Assembly (NCBI GenBank): GCA_023388715.1
Contig: JAEWFT010000047.1
Coordinates: forward strand, 1 to 31,546
DNA: 31,546 bases
Origin: Pseudomonadota bacterium
GTDB lineage: Bacteria; Pseudomonadota; Gammaproteobacteria; Xanthomonadales; Xanthomonadaceae
Reading direction: 5' to 3'
Of this stretch, positions 1-7,701 are shown one piece after another (the stretch's first letter is position 1; the number at the start of each line of letters is the position of its first letter). Under the pieces are notes generated by a model. The model made no database searches. It was not told the origin of the DNA and saw only the letters and a program-made list of their open reading frames with translations. Made by a program: the position numbers and the translations under genes.

Positions 1-1
1 G

Positions 2-451
2 CGCGAGGCCGCGGCCGGCAAGCCCGCGCCGGCGCGCAAGGCGACGGTGGCCAACGCGCCCGCGCCGCGCGTTGGCGGGATGGGCTGGCCGGTGGCGGGC
101 AACCTGATCGCTTCCTACGGCGGCAACCTTCCGGACGGCCGCCGCAGCGACGGCGTGCTGATCGGCGCCGCGGCCGGGACGCAGGTCAAGGCGGTGGCCG
201 ACGGCACCGTGGTCTTCGCCGACTGGATGACCGGCTACGGCATGATCCTCATCATCGACCATGGCAACGGCTACATGAGCCTCTACGCGCACAACGACGG
301 TCTGCTGCGGGAAGCCGGCGACCGCGTGAAGCGAGGCGACCCGGTGGCCACCGTCGGCAGTTCCGGGGGCCAGGAGCGGCCGGGGCTGTACTTCGAGCTG
401 CGCCGCAACGGCTCGCCGGTGAATCCGTCGGGCTGGTTGACCCGGCAATGA
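2..451 (+). CDS. envC: Murein hydrolase activator EnvC, C-terminal LytM domain (5' truncated by window edge)
   Basis: The reading frame is open from base 2 and ends at TGA 449-451, so only the last 149 or so residues are present. An Ala/Pro/Lys-rich linker leads into an M23/LytM domain. The domain is degenerate: where active M23 enzymes have the first zinc ligands (HxxxD), this protein reads GVLIGAAAGT, and the usual LHFE is LYFEL; only the His of LYAHN remains. This is the known pattern of EnvC, which has no hydrolase activity itself and activates the division amidases AmiA/AmiB at the septum in the periplasm. The closing sequence NGSPVNPSGWL also fits EnvC. The upstream coiled coil that binds FtsEX would lie outside the window. 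The envC-ctp order is common in gammaproteobacteria. The alternative, an active M23 peptidase, is unlikely given the missing ligands. Confidence 0.88.
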   Translation, partial: REAAAGKPAPARKATVANAPAPRVGGMGWPVAGNLIASYGGNLPDGRRSDGVLIGAAAGTQVKAVADGTVVFADWMTGYGMILIIDHGNGYMSLYAHNDGLLREAGDRVKRGDPVATVGSSGGQERPGLYFELRRNGSPVNPSGWLTRQ

Positions 452-498
452 ACCGCGCACCTTGCCTGCACGCACCCGGCGCGCATGATCGCGGAACC

Positions 499-517
499 GA
501 CCGCCGGCGTGGCGGTC
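499..517 (+). other. 7-bp inverted repeat between envC and the S41 protease gene
   Basis: GACCGCC (499-505) and GGCGGTC (511-517) are perfectly complementary with a 5-base loop. No T-run follows, so this is not a standard intrinsic terminator. It may be a weak transcript structure in the 106-base gap between envC and the protease gene, or chance in GC-rich DNA. Confidence 0.35.
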
Positions 518-557
518 GCACCCATCGACCCCGCGGCGCGCGGGCACGGAGTGGCAG

Positions 558-1886
558 ATGCTGATCAGGTTGTCCCCGCTATGGCTGGCGCTGGCAGTGG
601 CCGTGTGCGCGCCTTCGGCACGGGCGCAGGAAACCCCGGCGGCGCCCGCGGCGGCGTCGCAGGCGGAGGCCAGCGACGATCCGGATGCTGCCAGCACGCT
701 GGCCGCGAAAGTGCCGCTGGCGGAGATCCGTCGCTACGTGATGGTCTACAACGCGATCCGCCAGGCCTACGTCGATCCGGTGGACGACAAGGCGCTGATG
801 GATTCGGCGGTGCGCGGCCTGCTGCTGGACCTCGATCCCCACAGCGCCTACCTGCCCAAGGCCGATGCCGAGCAGTTCGACGAGCAGACACGCGGCGCGT
901 ACGAGGGCGTGGGGGTTGAACTGCAGCAGTTGCCGGATGGTGCGCTGCGGGTGATCGCGCCGCTGGACGACAGCCCGGCGGAACGCGCGGGGCTGCGCAC
1001 CGGCGATCGCATCATCGCCATCGACGGCAAGCCGTTGACCGCCGGCGGCGGCGATGGCTCGGCGCCGCTGCGTGGTAAGGCCGGGACCAGCGTGGTGGTC
1101 AAGGTGCAGCGCGACGGTCGCGCCGAGCCGTTCGACCTGACCCTGGTGCGCGAGACCATCCGCACCGCCAGCGTGCGCTCGCGGATGCTGGCGCCCGGCT
1201 TCGGCTACGTTCGCATCGCCAGCTTCCAGGCCGCCACCGCCGCCGACTTCGTGAAGCAGCTGGACGCGCTGCAGGAGAAGGCGCCGCTGCAGGGGCTGGT
1301 GCTGGACCTGCGCAGCAATCCCGGCGGGCTGCTGGTGGGCGCGGTGCAGATCGCGGACGAGCTGCTGGACAAGGGCGGGATCGTCAGCACCAAGGGCCGC
1401 CAGCTGATCGGCGATACACGGTTCGATGCCACGCCCGGGGACCGTCTCAACGGCGCGCCGGTGGTGGTGCTGGTGGACGCCGGTTCGGCCAGCGCCTCGG
1501 AAGTGCTGGCCGGCGCCCTGCGCGACAACCGTCGCGCGCGCGTGGTGGGCAGCCGCACCTTCGGCAAGGGCTCGGTGCAGACCCTGCTGCCGCTGGACAA
1601 CGGCGATTCGGTGAAGCTCACCACCGCGCGCTACTACACCCCAAGCGGACAGTCGATCCAGGCGCTGGGCATCGTTCCCGACGTGGTGCTGCGCCCGGCG
1701 CAGGGGGAACGCGCGCCGCAGGTTGCGCGCGAGGCGGTGCTGCCGCGGCACCTGGCCTCCGAGGCCGGGGCTGTGGAGGGCGACAACGCCGGCGAGGTGC
1801 TGCCGGGCCAGGCGCCGATCGAGGCCGCGCTGGCGGAGCTGCGCAGGCTGGCAGGACAGGCCGCCCCGCCAGGCGCCGCTCAGTAG
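558..1886 (+). CDS. ctpA: S41 family carboxy-terminal processing protease (CtpA type)
   Basis: 442 residues. A signal peptide (hydrophobic run at residues 4-20, cleavage near ARA-QE) sends it to the periplasm. It has an S41 N-terminal helical region, a PDZ domain at about 115-195 (GVGVELQQ; later RTGDRIIAIDG) that binds substrate C-termini, and the protease domain at about 210-400. The catalytic residues can be placed by motif: Ser312 in GSASASE, Lys337 in TFGKGSVQ, and Gln341. The family cleaves periplasmic proteins and peptidoglycan hydrolases near their C-termini. A GGAG at 548-551 sits well for the ATG. The gene follows envC, whose amidase partners act on the same cell-wall layer. Its 3' end overlaps the convergent rhomboid gene by 7 bases. 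Confidence 0.93.
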   Translation: MLIRLSPLWLALAVAVCAPSARAQETPAAPAAASQAEASDDPDAASTLAAKVPLAEIRRYVMVYNAIRQAYVDPVDDKALMDSAVRGLLLDLDPHSAYLPKADAEQFDEQTRGAYEGVGVELQQLPDGALRVIAPLDDSPAERAGLRTGDRIIAIDGKPLTAGGGDGSAPLRGKAGTSVVVKVQRDGRAEPFDLTLVRETIRTASVRSRMLAPGFGYVRIASFQAATAADFVKQLDALQEKAPLQGLVLDLRSNPGGLLVGAVQIADELLDKGGIVSTKGRQLIGDTRFDATPGDRLNGAPVVVLVDAGSASASEVLAGALRDNRRARVVGSRTFGKGSVQTLLPLDNGDSVKLTTARYYTPSGQSIQALGIVPDVVLRPAQGERAPQVAREAVLPRHLASEAGAVEGDNAGEVLPGQAPIEAALAELRRLAGQAAPPGAAQ

Positions 1887-2572
1887 CCGCGGCTGCGGCG
1901 CAGGCGGCGGGCGATCGCGGCGCGGGTCAGCAGCGCGAACACGACGCCGAACAGCAGGCCGGCCAGGTGCGCCGGCCAGGCCACCGCGCCAAAGGCCGGG
2001 CCGCTGTACGCGAACAGCAGCTGCAGCAGTGCCCACAGCCCGATCAGCAGGAACGCCGGCACCCGCACGAACTCGAGGAACAGCCCCAGCGGCAGGACCA
2101 CGCCCAGGCGTGCGCCGGGGAACAGCGCGAGGTACGCGCCAATCACCGCCGACACCGCGCCGCTGGCGCCGATCACCACGCCCTCCGGGCCGCCGATCGC
2201 CAGCACCGCGGCGAGGTTCGCCAGTGCGCCGCCCAGCAGGAACAGGACCAGGAACCTGCGCCCGCCCATGGTGCGCTCGGCCGCCAGCCCGAAGATCAGC
2301 AGGAACACCAGGTTGCCGAGCAGGTGGATCCAGTCGGCATGCACGAACAGGCTGGAGAACAGGCGCAGCACGCTGCCGTCGGCTACCGCCTGCTGCCACG
2401 CCGCGGCCGAATCCAGTCCGCTGGTGAGCACGCCCCAGTCCAGCTCGGTGGCGATCCGCCCCGCCGGCGCGCGCATGGCCGCCAGCACGTAGGCCAGCCA
2501 CAGGGCGGCGAACAGCAGCGGGGTGGCCCACAGGATGCGGCGCTGCCTGCGCCGGGGGATGCCAACGAACAT
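1880..2572 (-). CDS. Rhomboid family intramembrane serine protease
   Basis: 230 residues with about six to seven membrane helices. The rhomboid signature is complete: HADWIHLLGN (His78, His83, Asn87) in the second helix, the nucleophile Ser137 in GASG, and the partner His202 in PAHLAG. Rhomboids cut single-pass membrane proteins within or near the membrane; the substrate here cannot be told from sequence. A basic cluster near the N-terminus (RRRQRR) suggests that end is cytoplasmic. It is transcribed towards the S41 protease gene and overlaps its last codons by 7 bases. Its promoter must lie in the 214-base gap shared with the divergent FadL gene. Confidence 0.92.
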   Translation of the reverse strand: MFVGIPRRRQRRILWATPLLFAALWLAYVLAAMRAPAGRIATELDWGVLTSGLDSAAAWQQAVADGSVLRLFSSLFVHADWIHLLGNLVFLLIFGLAAERTMGGRRFLVLFLLGGALANLAAVLAIGGPEGVVIGASGAVSAVIGAYLALFPGARLGVVLPLGLFLEFVRVPAFLLIGLWALLQLLFAYSGPAFGAVAWPAHLAGLLFGVVFALLTRAAIARRLRRSRGY

Positions 2573-2671
2573 GGCCGCACTCTAACCCGAGGGGCGCTTG
2601 CCGATCCGCCCCTGCGGCCGTGGCTGAGCAGTGACGGCGCTCGTTGGCCATGAAGCGTTTGCAGTACCATC

Positions 2672-2689
2672 GCATACCGCGACGTATGC
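2672..2689. promoter_or_regulatory. Perfect dyad GCATAC-N6-GTATGC, candidate operator upstream of the FadL gene
   Basis: GCATAC at 2672-2677 and GTATGC at 2684-2689 are exact reverse complements with a 6-base spacer. The dyad lies in the 214-base divergent gap (2573-2786), about 98 bases before the FadL start. A TTGCAG (2660-2665) just upstream could be a -35 element. The size and symmetry suit a dimeric regulator such as a TetR-family protein. Which regulator, if any, is unknown. Confidence 0.4.
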
Positions 2690-2786
2690 CCGGCCCCATG
2701 GCGCGCATGCAGGCGCCTTTGGCCGCGCGCCCGGGCCACGCTTCCCCCCGCTCGACACCCCGAATTTCGTGATTGGAGAACCACCC

Positions 2787-4166
2787 ATGAGCACTCCCCG
2801 CAATTTCCGCGCCTCGGCGCTGGCACTGGCCGTGATCGGCACCCTGTGCGTTGGCCAGGCGGCCGCCTCGGGCTTCCAGCTGCGCGAGCAGAGCGTCAAG
2901 AACCTCGGCAAGGCCAACGCCGGCAGCATCGTCGGCAAGGACGCGTCGAACGTGTCGCTGAACCCGGCGGCGATGACCAACCTCGACCAGGCTACCGTGC
3001 AGGCCGACGTGACCGTGATCGACCTGACCGCCGAGTTCTCCGGCGGCGGCAACGTCCTGGGTTCGCCGGCGGCCCCGCTGGGCGGTGGCAACGGCGGTGA
3101 CCCGGGCGACCCGACCGTGGTCCCGAACATGTCCATCGTGATCCCGATGAAGGGCGCGCTGGAAGGCCTGACCCTGGGCGCCAGCGTCGGCGCGCCGTTC
3201 GGCCTGGCCACCGAGTACGAGCACGGCTGGGTCGGGCGCTACCGCGCGCTGACCTCCGACGTGAAGGCGGTGGACCTGACCCTGTCCGCCGCGGTCAAGC
3301 CGTTCGACAGCCTGTCGCTGGGCGTCGGCCTGATCTACGAGCGCGCCGAGGCCACCCTGAGCAAGGCGATCGACTTCGGTACCGCGATCTGCGCGCAGGC
3401 CGCGCCCAACCCGGCCACGACCTGCTTCAACCCGGCATGGCCGCTGTACGGCCTGTACCGCCCGCAGTCGGCCGACGGCAGCTTCGAGGTGCAGGGAAGC
3501 AGCACCGACATTGGCTACGTGGCCGGCCTGCAGTGGGTGCCGCATCCGCGCTTCGCCGTCGGCGTCAGCTACCGCTCCGAGATCAAGCATGAGCTGGAGG
3601 GCACCCTCGACTTCCAGAACGTCCCCGCGCTGCTGGCCAACGACCCGCGCTTCAAGGACGGCGATGGCGGCGCCCAGCTGGTCACGCCGGCGATCAGCAC
3701 GGTCAGCGTGAAGGTGGGCGTGACCGACAACCTGCGCCTGCTGGCCGACTACCAGCAGACCGAGTGGAAGTCGCTGCGCAACGTCACCATCAAGCGCGAC
3801 GATGGCGCCGTGGTTGGCATGGAGCCGTTCGACTGGACCGACTCCGATTTCTACTCGCTCGGCGCCGAGTTCGACCTGAGCGAGGCGATCACCCTGCGCG
3901 CCGGCGTGGGCAAGGATCAGTCGCCGACCAACGACACCCACCGCACCCCGCGCTTGCCTGACAACGACCGCATGCTGTATTCGATCGGTGCGACCTGGAA
4001 CGTCAGCCCGGCGCTGTCTGTCGACGCCGCCTACCAGCGCATCACCATCGATGCGCCGGCGATCGCGCTGCCGGTGGACGCGGCCGCTGGCAACACCTCG
4101 ACCCTGGTTGGCACGTTCGACGGCCATGCCAACCTGTTCGGCGTGTCGGCGCAATACCGCTTCTGA
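2787..4166 (+). CDS. FadL/OmpP1 family outer membrane long-chain fatty acid / hydrophobic compound transporter
   Basis: 459 residues from the ATG at 2787, chosen because GGAGA (2775-2779) precedes it and the protein then begins with a clean signal peptide (cleavage near AAA-SGF, residue 27/28). The frame is open further upstream but lacks those marks. The mature protein starts SGFQLREQS and continues with GKANAG and SLNPAAM, the conserved hatch region of FadL proteins. The rest is alternating amphipathic strand sequence ending in a C-terminal Phe (AQYRF), as expected for a beta-barrel recognised by BamA. It would carry long-chain fatty acids or other hydrophobic molecules across the outer membrane. 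It stands alone between a divergent rhomboid gene and a strong terminator. Confidence 0.92.
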   Translation: MSTPRNFRASALALAVIGTLCVGQAAASGFQLREQSVKNLGKANAGSIVGKDASNVSLNPAAMTNLDQATVQADVTVIDLTAEFSGGGNVLGSPAAPLGGGNGGDPGDPTVVPNMSIVIPMKGALEGLTLGASVGAPFGLATEYEHGWVGRYRALTSDVKAVDLTLSAAVKPFDSLSLGVGLIYERAEATLSKAIDFGTAICAQAAPNPATTCFNPAWPLYGLYRPQSADGSFEVQGSSTDIGYVAGLQWVPHPRFAVGVSYRSEIKHELEGTLDFQNVPALLANDPRFKDGDGGAQLVTPAISTVSVKVGVTDNLRLLADYQQTEWKSLRNVTIKRDDGAVVGMEPFDWTDSDFYSLGAEFDLSEAITLRAGVGKDQSPTNDTHRTPRLPDNDRMLYSIGATWNVSPALSVDAAYQRITIDAPAIALPVDAAAGNTSTLVGTFDGHANLFGVSAQYRF

Positions 4167-4188
4167 TCGATGCACCGCCGCAACAAGG

Positions 4189-4215
4189 AAAAGCCCCGCG
4201 AACGCGGGGCTTTTT
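4189..4215. terminator. Bidirectional intrinsic terminator between the FadL gene and putA
   Basis: GCCCCGCG (4193-4200), loop AA, CGCGGGGC (4203-4210) forms a perfect 8-bp stem. It has TTTTT after it on the plus strand and AAAA before it, so it can terminate both convergent transcripts. It sits 23 bases after the FadL stop and 25 bases after the end of putA. Confidence 0.93.
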
Positions 4216-4239
4216 CGTTGGACCGGCAACGCCGATCGT

Positions 4240-7200
4240 TCAGTCGCCCAAGGTCAGCAGGCTGGCGTTGCCACCCGCGGCGGTGGTGTTGACGGTCACC
4301 GTCTTCTCGGTGGCGAAGCGTGGCAGGTAATGCGGCCCGCCGGCCTTGGGCCCGGTGCCGCTCATGCCCTGGCCGCCGAACGGCTGCACCCCGACCACCG
4401 CGCCGATCTGGTTGCGGTTGACGTAGATGTTGCCGACCTTCGCCCGCGACACGATGCGCTCGATGGTGGCATCGATGCGCGAATGGATGCCGAGGGTCAG
4501 GCCGTAGCCGGTGTCATTGATGCGATCGACCACCTGGTCGAGTTCGGCGGCATCGAAGCGGATCACGTGCAGCGCCGGGCCGAAGTTCTCGCGGGTGAGC
4601 GCATCGATGCTGTCCAGCTCCCAGGCGACCGGCGCAAAGAAGGTGCCGTGCGCGGTGCCCTCGCCCAGGGTGGCGGTGGCGATGTGCCGGCCCATGCCCG
4701 CGGACATGCGCCCGGCGTGCTCGTCGAGCAGGCACTTGGCGTCGACGTCGATCACCGGGCCAACGTCGGTCGACAGCAGGCCCGGGTCGCCCACCTGCAG
4801 CTCGGCCATCGCGCCCGCCAGCATCGCCACCACCTTGTCGGCGATGTCGCGCTGCACGAACAGCACCCGCGCCGCCGAGCAGCGCTGTCCGGCGGAGGTG
4901 AACGCGCTGCCCAGCGCGTCCTTGACCACCTGCTCCGGCAGCGACGAACTGTCGGCGATCATCGCGTTCTGGCCGCCGGTCTCGGCGATCAGGGTGGCGA
5001 TCGGGCCCGTGTCGCGGCTGGCCAGCGCGCGGTTGATCGCGCGCGCGGTCTCGGTGGAGCCGGTGAAGCAGACCCCGGCCACCCGCGGGTCGGCGGTCAG
5101 CGCGGCGCCGACGGTGGCGCCATCGCCCGGCGCGTACTGCAGCACCCCGTGCGGGACGCCCGCCTCGTGCAGCAACTGCACCGCTGCAAACCCGATCAGG
5201 TTGGTCTGCTCGGCCGGCTTGGCGATGACGCTGTTGCCGGCCGCCAACGCGGCAGCGACCTGGCCGATGAAGATGGCCAGCGGGAAGTTCCACGGCGAGA
5301 TGCACACGAACACGCCGCGGCCGGCCAGCTGCAGCGTGTTGGACTCGCCGGTGGGGCCGGGCAGGGTGACCTGCGGGAAGATCTCGCGCGCCTGTAGCGC
5401 GTAGTAGCGCAGGAAATCCACCGCCTCGCGCACCTCGGCGACGCCGTCGGCGAGGGTCTTGCCGGCTTCCTTGGTGCACATCGCCATGAACTGCGGCATG
5501 CGCGCCTCCAGCAGGTCGGCGGCGTGTTCGAGGATCGCCGCGCGCGAGGCCGCCGGGGTCGCGTCCCACGCCGGCTGCGCCGCCAGTGCATTGGCGATGG
5601 CGCGCTCGATCGCCGCCGGGTCGGTGGCCTGCCAGTGCCCGACCACCTCGCGCCGGTCGGCCGGATTGGTGACCGCAATGCGCACGCCGGAAGGCGACGC
5701 ACCGGGGATCAGGGGCGCTGCGGTCCAGCTGCCGGCGCCGGCGCTGTTCATGGCGGCGGCGAGGTCGCGCAGCTGGTCGTCGTTGGCGAGGTTGATGCCC
5801 ATCGAGTTGTCTCGTTCCTGGTCTTGGCTGCGGTACAGGTCGACCGGCAGCGGGATGCGGGGATGCGGGAGCTGGTCGAGCGCGGCCACGAATTCCACCG
5901 GGTCGCGCACCAGTTCCTCGACCGGGATGCTCTCGTCGGTGATGCGGTTGACGAAGCTGGAGTTGGCGCCGTTCTCCAGCAGCCGGCGCACGAGGTAGGG
6001 CAGCAGGTCCTCGTGCGAGCCTACCGGCGCGTATACGCGGCAGGGGACGTCGAGGCGGTCGACCGGGATCACCTCGGCATACAGGTCATCGCCCATGCCG
6101 TGCAGCTTCTGGAACTCGAAGTCGCGGCGCGCGCGCATCGCCCGCGCCATGCGGTGCACCGCGGCGATCGTCTGCGCGTTGTGGGTCGCGAACATCGGGT
6201 ACACCGCATCGCCGGCGTCGAGCAGCCGGCGCGCGTTCGCGAGGTAGGAGACGTCCGTGTTCTGCTTGCGGGTGAACAGCGGATAGCCGGCCTGCCCCTC
6301 GACCTGCGCGCGCTTGATCTCGGCATCCCAGTAGGCGCCCTTCACCAGCCGCACCGGGATCCGACGCCCCAGTTGCGCCGCCATCCCGGCGATGTAGTCG
6401 ATCACCAGCGGCGCGCGCTTCTGGTAGGCCTGCACCACGATGCCGAATCCGTTCCAGCCGCGCAGCGATGGATCGGCCAGCACCTGGAAGATCAGGTCCA
6501 GCGACAGTTCCAGGCGGTCGGTTTCCTCGGCGTCGATGGTCAGGCCGATGCCGTAGCCCTTCGCGAGTTGCGCCAGCTCCAGCAGGCCGGCGCCGAGTTC
6601 GGCCAGCACGCGTGCGCGCTTGGAATGCTCGTAGCGTGGGTGCAGGGCGGAGAGCTTGACCGAGATGCTGGGCGCGGCGAACACGTCGGTGCCGCTGAAC
6701 GTGCCTCCCGGGCCGGTGCGGCCGATCGCCTCGATCGCCTGCCGGTAGGCCTCGAGGTAGCGCAGCGCATCGGCGGTGGTCAGCGCGCCCTCGCCCAGCA
6801 TGTCGAACGAATAGCGGTAGCTCGCGCCCTCGCCCTTGCGGCTGCGCGACAGCGCCTCTCCGATCGTGCGGCCCAGCACGAACTGGTGGCCCATGATCTT
6901 CATCGCCTGGCGCACGGCCAGGCGGATCACCGGCTCGCCGGCGCGCCCGACCAGCCGCTGGAACGCGCCGTGCACGTCACGCCGGGTGTCGTCGGCAAGA
7001 TCGACCAGCTTGCCGGTCAGCATCAGCCCCCAGGTCGACGCGTTCACCAGCAGCGAGTCTGACTGACCCAGGTGCTTGCGCCAGTTGGCCTCACCCAGCT
7101 TGTCGCGGATCAGGGCATCCGCGGTCGCCTCGTCCGGCACCCGCAGCAGGGCCTCGGCCACGCACATCAGCAGCACGCCCTCCTCGCTGCCGAGGTCGTA

Positions 7201-7467
7201 CTGGCGCATGAAGGCCTCGACCGCGCCCTGGTGCCGCGCACGCGCGCGCACCCGGCGGACCAGGTCGGCGGCGGTGGCCTGGGCGGCGGCGCGTTCAGCC
7301 TCGGGCAGCCGCGCCTGCTCCAGCAGTTCGCGGACGTGGGCGGCTTCGTCGCGGATCCAGCCGGCGGTGATCGCCGCGCGCTCCGGCGCCGGCGGTGCCG
7401 GCAGTTCCGGCGACAGGATCGGCGCGGGCGCTGCGGCGGGGGAGGAAGCGATGGACATGCGTGGCAT
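4240..7467 (-). CDS. putA: Bifunctional proline dehydrogenase / L-glutamate gamma-semialdehyde dehydrogenase
   Basis: 1075 residues. It oxidises proline to glutamate in two steps. The FAD-dependent PRODH barrel spans about 200-515, with conserved stretches KLSALHPRYE (271-280), LVKGAYWDAEIKRAQ (374-388) and the substrate-binding pair Arg494/Arg495. The NAD-dependent aldehyde dehydrogenase spans about 590-1050, with Glu829 (ETGGQNA) and catalytic Cys863 (AGQRCSA). Electrons from the FAD enter the quinone pool. Unlike E. coli PutA (about 1320 residues) there is no N-terminal ribbon-helix-helix domain and no extra C-terminal domain, so this is the short form that should not repress its own gene. 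The start is at 7467; Met4 (7458) is an alternative. No strong ribosome binding site is visible. Confidence 0.95.
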   Translation of the reverse strand: MPRMSIASSPAAAPAPILSPELPAPPAPERAAITAGWIRDEAAHVRELLEQARLPEAERAAAQATAADLVRRVRARARHQGAVEAFMRQYDLGSEEGVLLMCVAEALLRVPDEATADALIRDKLGEANWRKHLGQSDSLLVNASTWGLMLTGKLVDLADDTRRDVHGAFQRLVGRAGEPVIRLAVRQAMKIMGHQFVLGRTIGEALSRSRKGEGASYRYSFDMLGEGALTTADALRYLEAYRQAIEAIGRTGPGGTFSGTDVFAAPSISVKLSALHPRYEHSKRARVLAELGAGLLELAQLAKGYGIGLTIDAEETDRLELSLDLIFQVLADPSLRGWNGFGIVVQAYQKRAPLVIDYIAGMAAQLGRRIPVRLVKGAYWDAEIKRAQVEGQAGYPLFTRKQNTDVSYLANARRLLDAGDAVYPMFATHNAQTIAAVHRMARAMRARRDFEFQKLHGMGDDLYAEVIPVDRLDVPCRVYAPVGSHEDLLPYLVRRLLENGANSSFVNRITDESIPVEELVRDPVEFVAALDQLPHPRIPLPVDLYRSQDQERDNSMGINLANDDQLRDLAAAMNSAGAGSWTAAPLIPGASPSGVRIAVTNPADRREVVGHWQATDPAAIERAIANALAAQPAWDATPAASRAAILEHAADLLEARMPQFMAMCTKEAGKTLADGVAEVREAVDFLRYYALQAREIFPQVTLPGPTGESNTLQLAGRGVFVCISPWNFPLAIFIGQVAAALAAGNSVIAKPAEQTNLIGFAAVQLLHEAGVPHGVLQYAPGDGATVGAALTADPRVAGVCFTGSTETARAINRALASRDTGPIATLIAETGGQNAMIADSSSLPEQVVKDALGSAFTSAGQRCSAARVLFVQRDIADKVVAMLAGAMAELQVGDPGLLSTDVGPVIDVDAKCLLDEHAGRMSAGMGRHIATATLGEGTAHGTFFAPVAWELDSIDALTRENFGPALHVIRFDAAELDQVVDRINDTGYGLTLGIHSRIDATIERIVSRAKVGNIYVNRNQIGAVVGVQPFGGQGMSGTGPKAGGPHYLPRFATEKTVTVNTTAAGGNASLLTLGD

Positions 7468-7577
7468 GGGCCGGAATCACGGGGCGTATAGTGTAGGCCC
7501 GCGTGGCCGGCGGGCGCGCCGTTGCGGGGCGCGGGTTGCCGGGGCAGGCCCCCGCCATTACCATTCCACGGTTGTCA

Positions 7578-7591
7578 TTGACCCCGCTCAA
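7578..7591. promoter_or_regulatory. FNR/Anr-like box (TTGA-N6-TCAA) upstream of ctaC
   Basis: TTGACCCCGCTCAA matches the core of the FNR/Anr consensus TTGAT-N4-ATCAA in all eight outer positions. It is followed by GG. Its centre is about 117 bases before the ctaC ATG, in the 234-base gap between the divergent putA and ctaC genes. Control of a terminal oxidase operon by an oxygen-sensing Crp/FNR-family regulator is plausible but unproven. A similar box occurs at 22448-22461. Confidence 0.5.
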
Positions 7592-7643
7592 GGCGCCGGG
7601 TGATGGCAGGCGCGGCATTCCAAGAGCCAAAGGGTGCGGCCCG

Positions 7644-7673
7644 TTGCACGGGGCGCATGGATCGATCCATACC
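7644..7673 (+). promoter_or_regulatory. Candidate ctaC promoter overlapping a 14-bp perfect palindrome
   Basis: TTGCAC (7644-7649) and CATACC (7668-7673), 18 bases apart, are a weak sigma-70-like pair. The spacer and -10 region hold ATGGATCGATCCAT (7657-7670), an exact palindrome that could bind a repressor. The match to the promoter consensus is poor, so this is only a candidate. Confidence 0.3.
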
Positions 7674-7701
7674 GATTTCGAGAGCAGTGGGGCGCGATGT
7701 G

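Noticed and set aside
499..517. Hairpin after envC as a terminator
   Set aside because: There is no T-run after the stem and the downstream protease gene is probably co-transcribed.
579..4229. A 1216-codon open frame on the minus strand
   Set aside because: It runs antisense to the S41 and FadL genes and across the rhomboid gene in another frame. It has Ala/Arg/Gly/Gln/Val-rich composition typical of antisense frames in GC-rich DNA and no recognisable domain.
5524..7062. A 512-codon open frame on the plus strand opposite putA
   Set aside because: It is fully inside putA, has low-complexity His/Arg/Gln/Val-rich composition and no motif; a shadow of codon bias.
7600..7701. Upstream in-frame ATG codons as starts for ctaC (7600, 7603, 7657)
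   Set aside because: They would add a non-conserved segment before a normal signal peptide; the ATG at 7702 fits the family.
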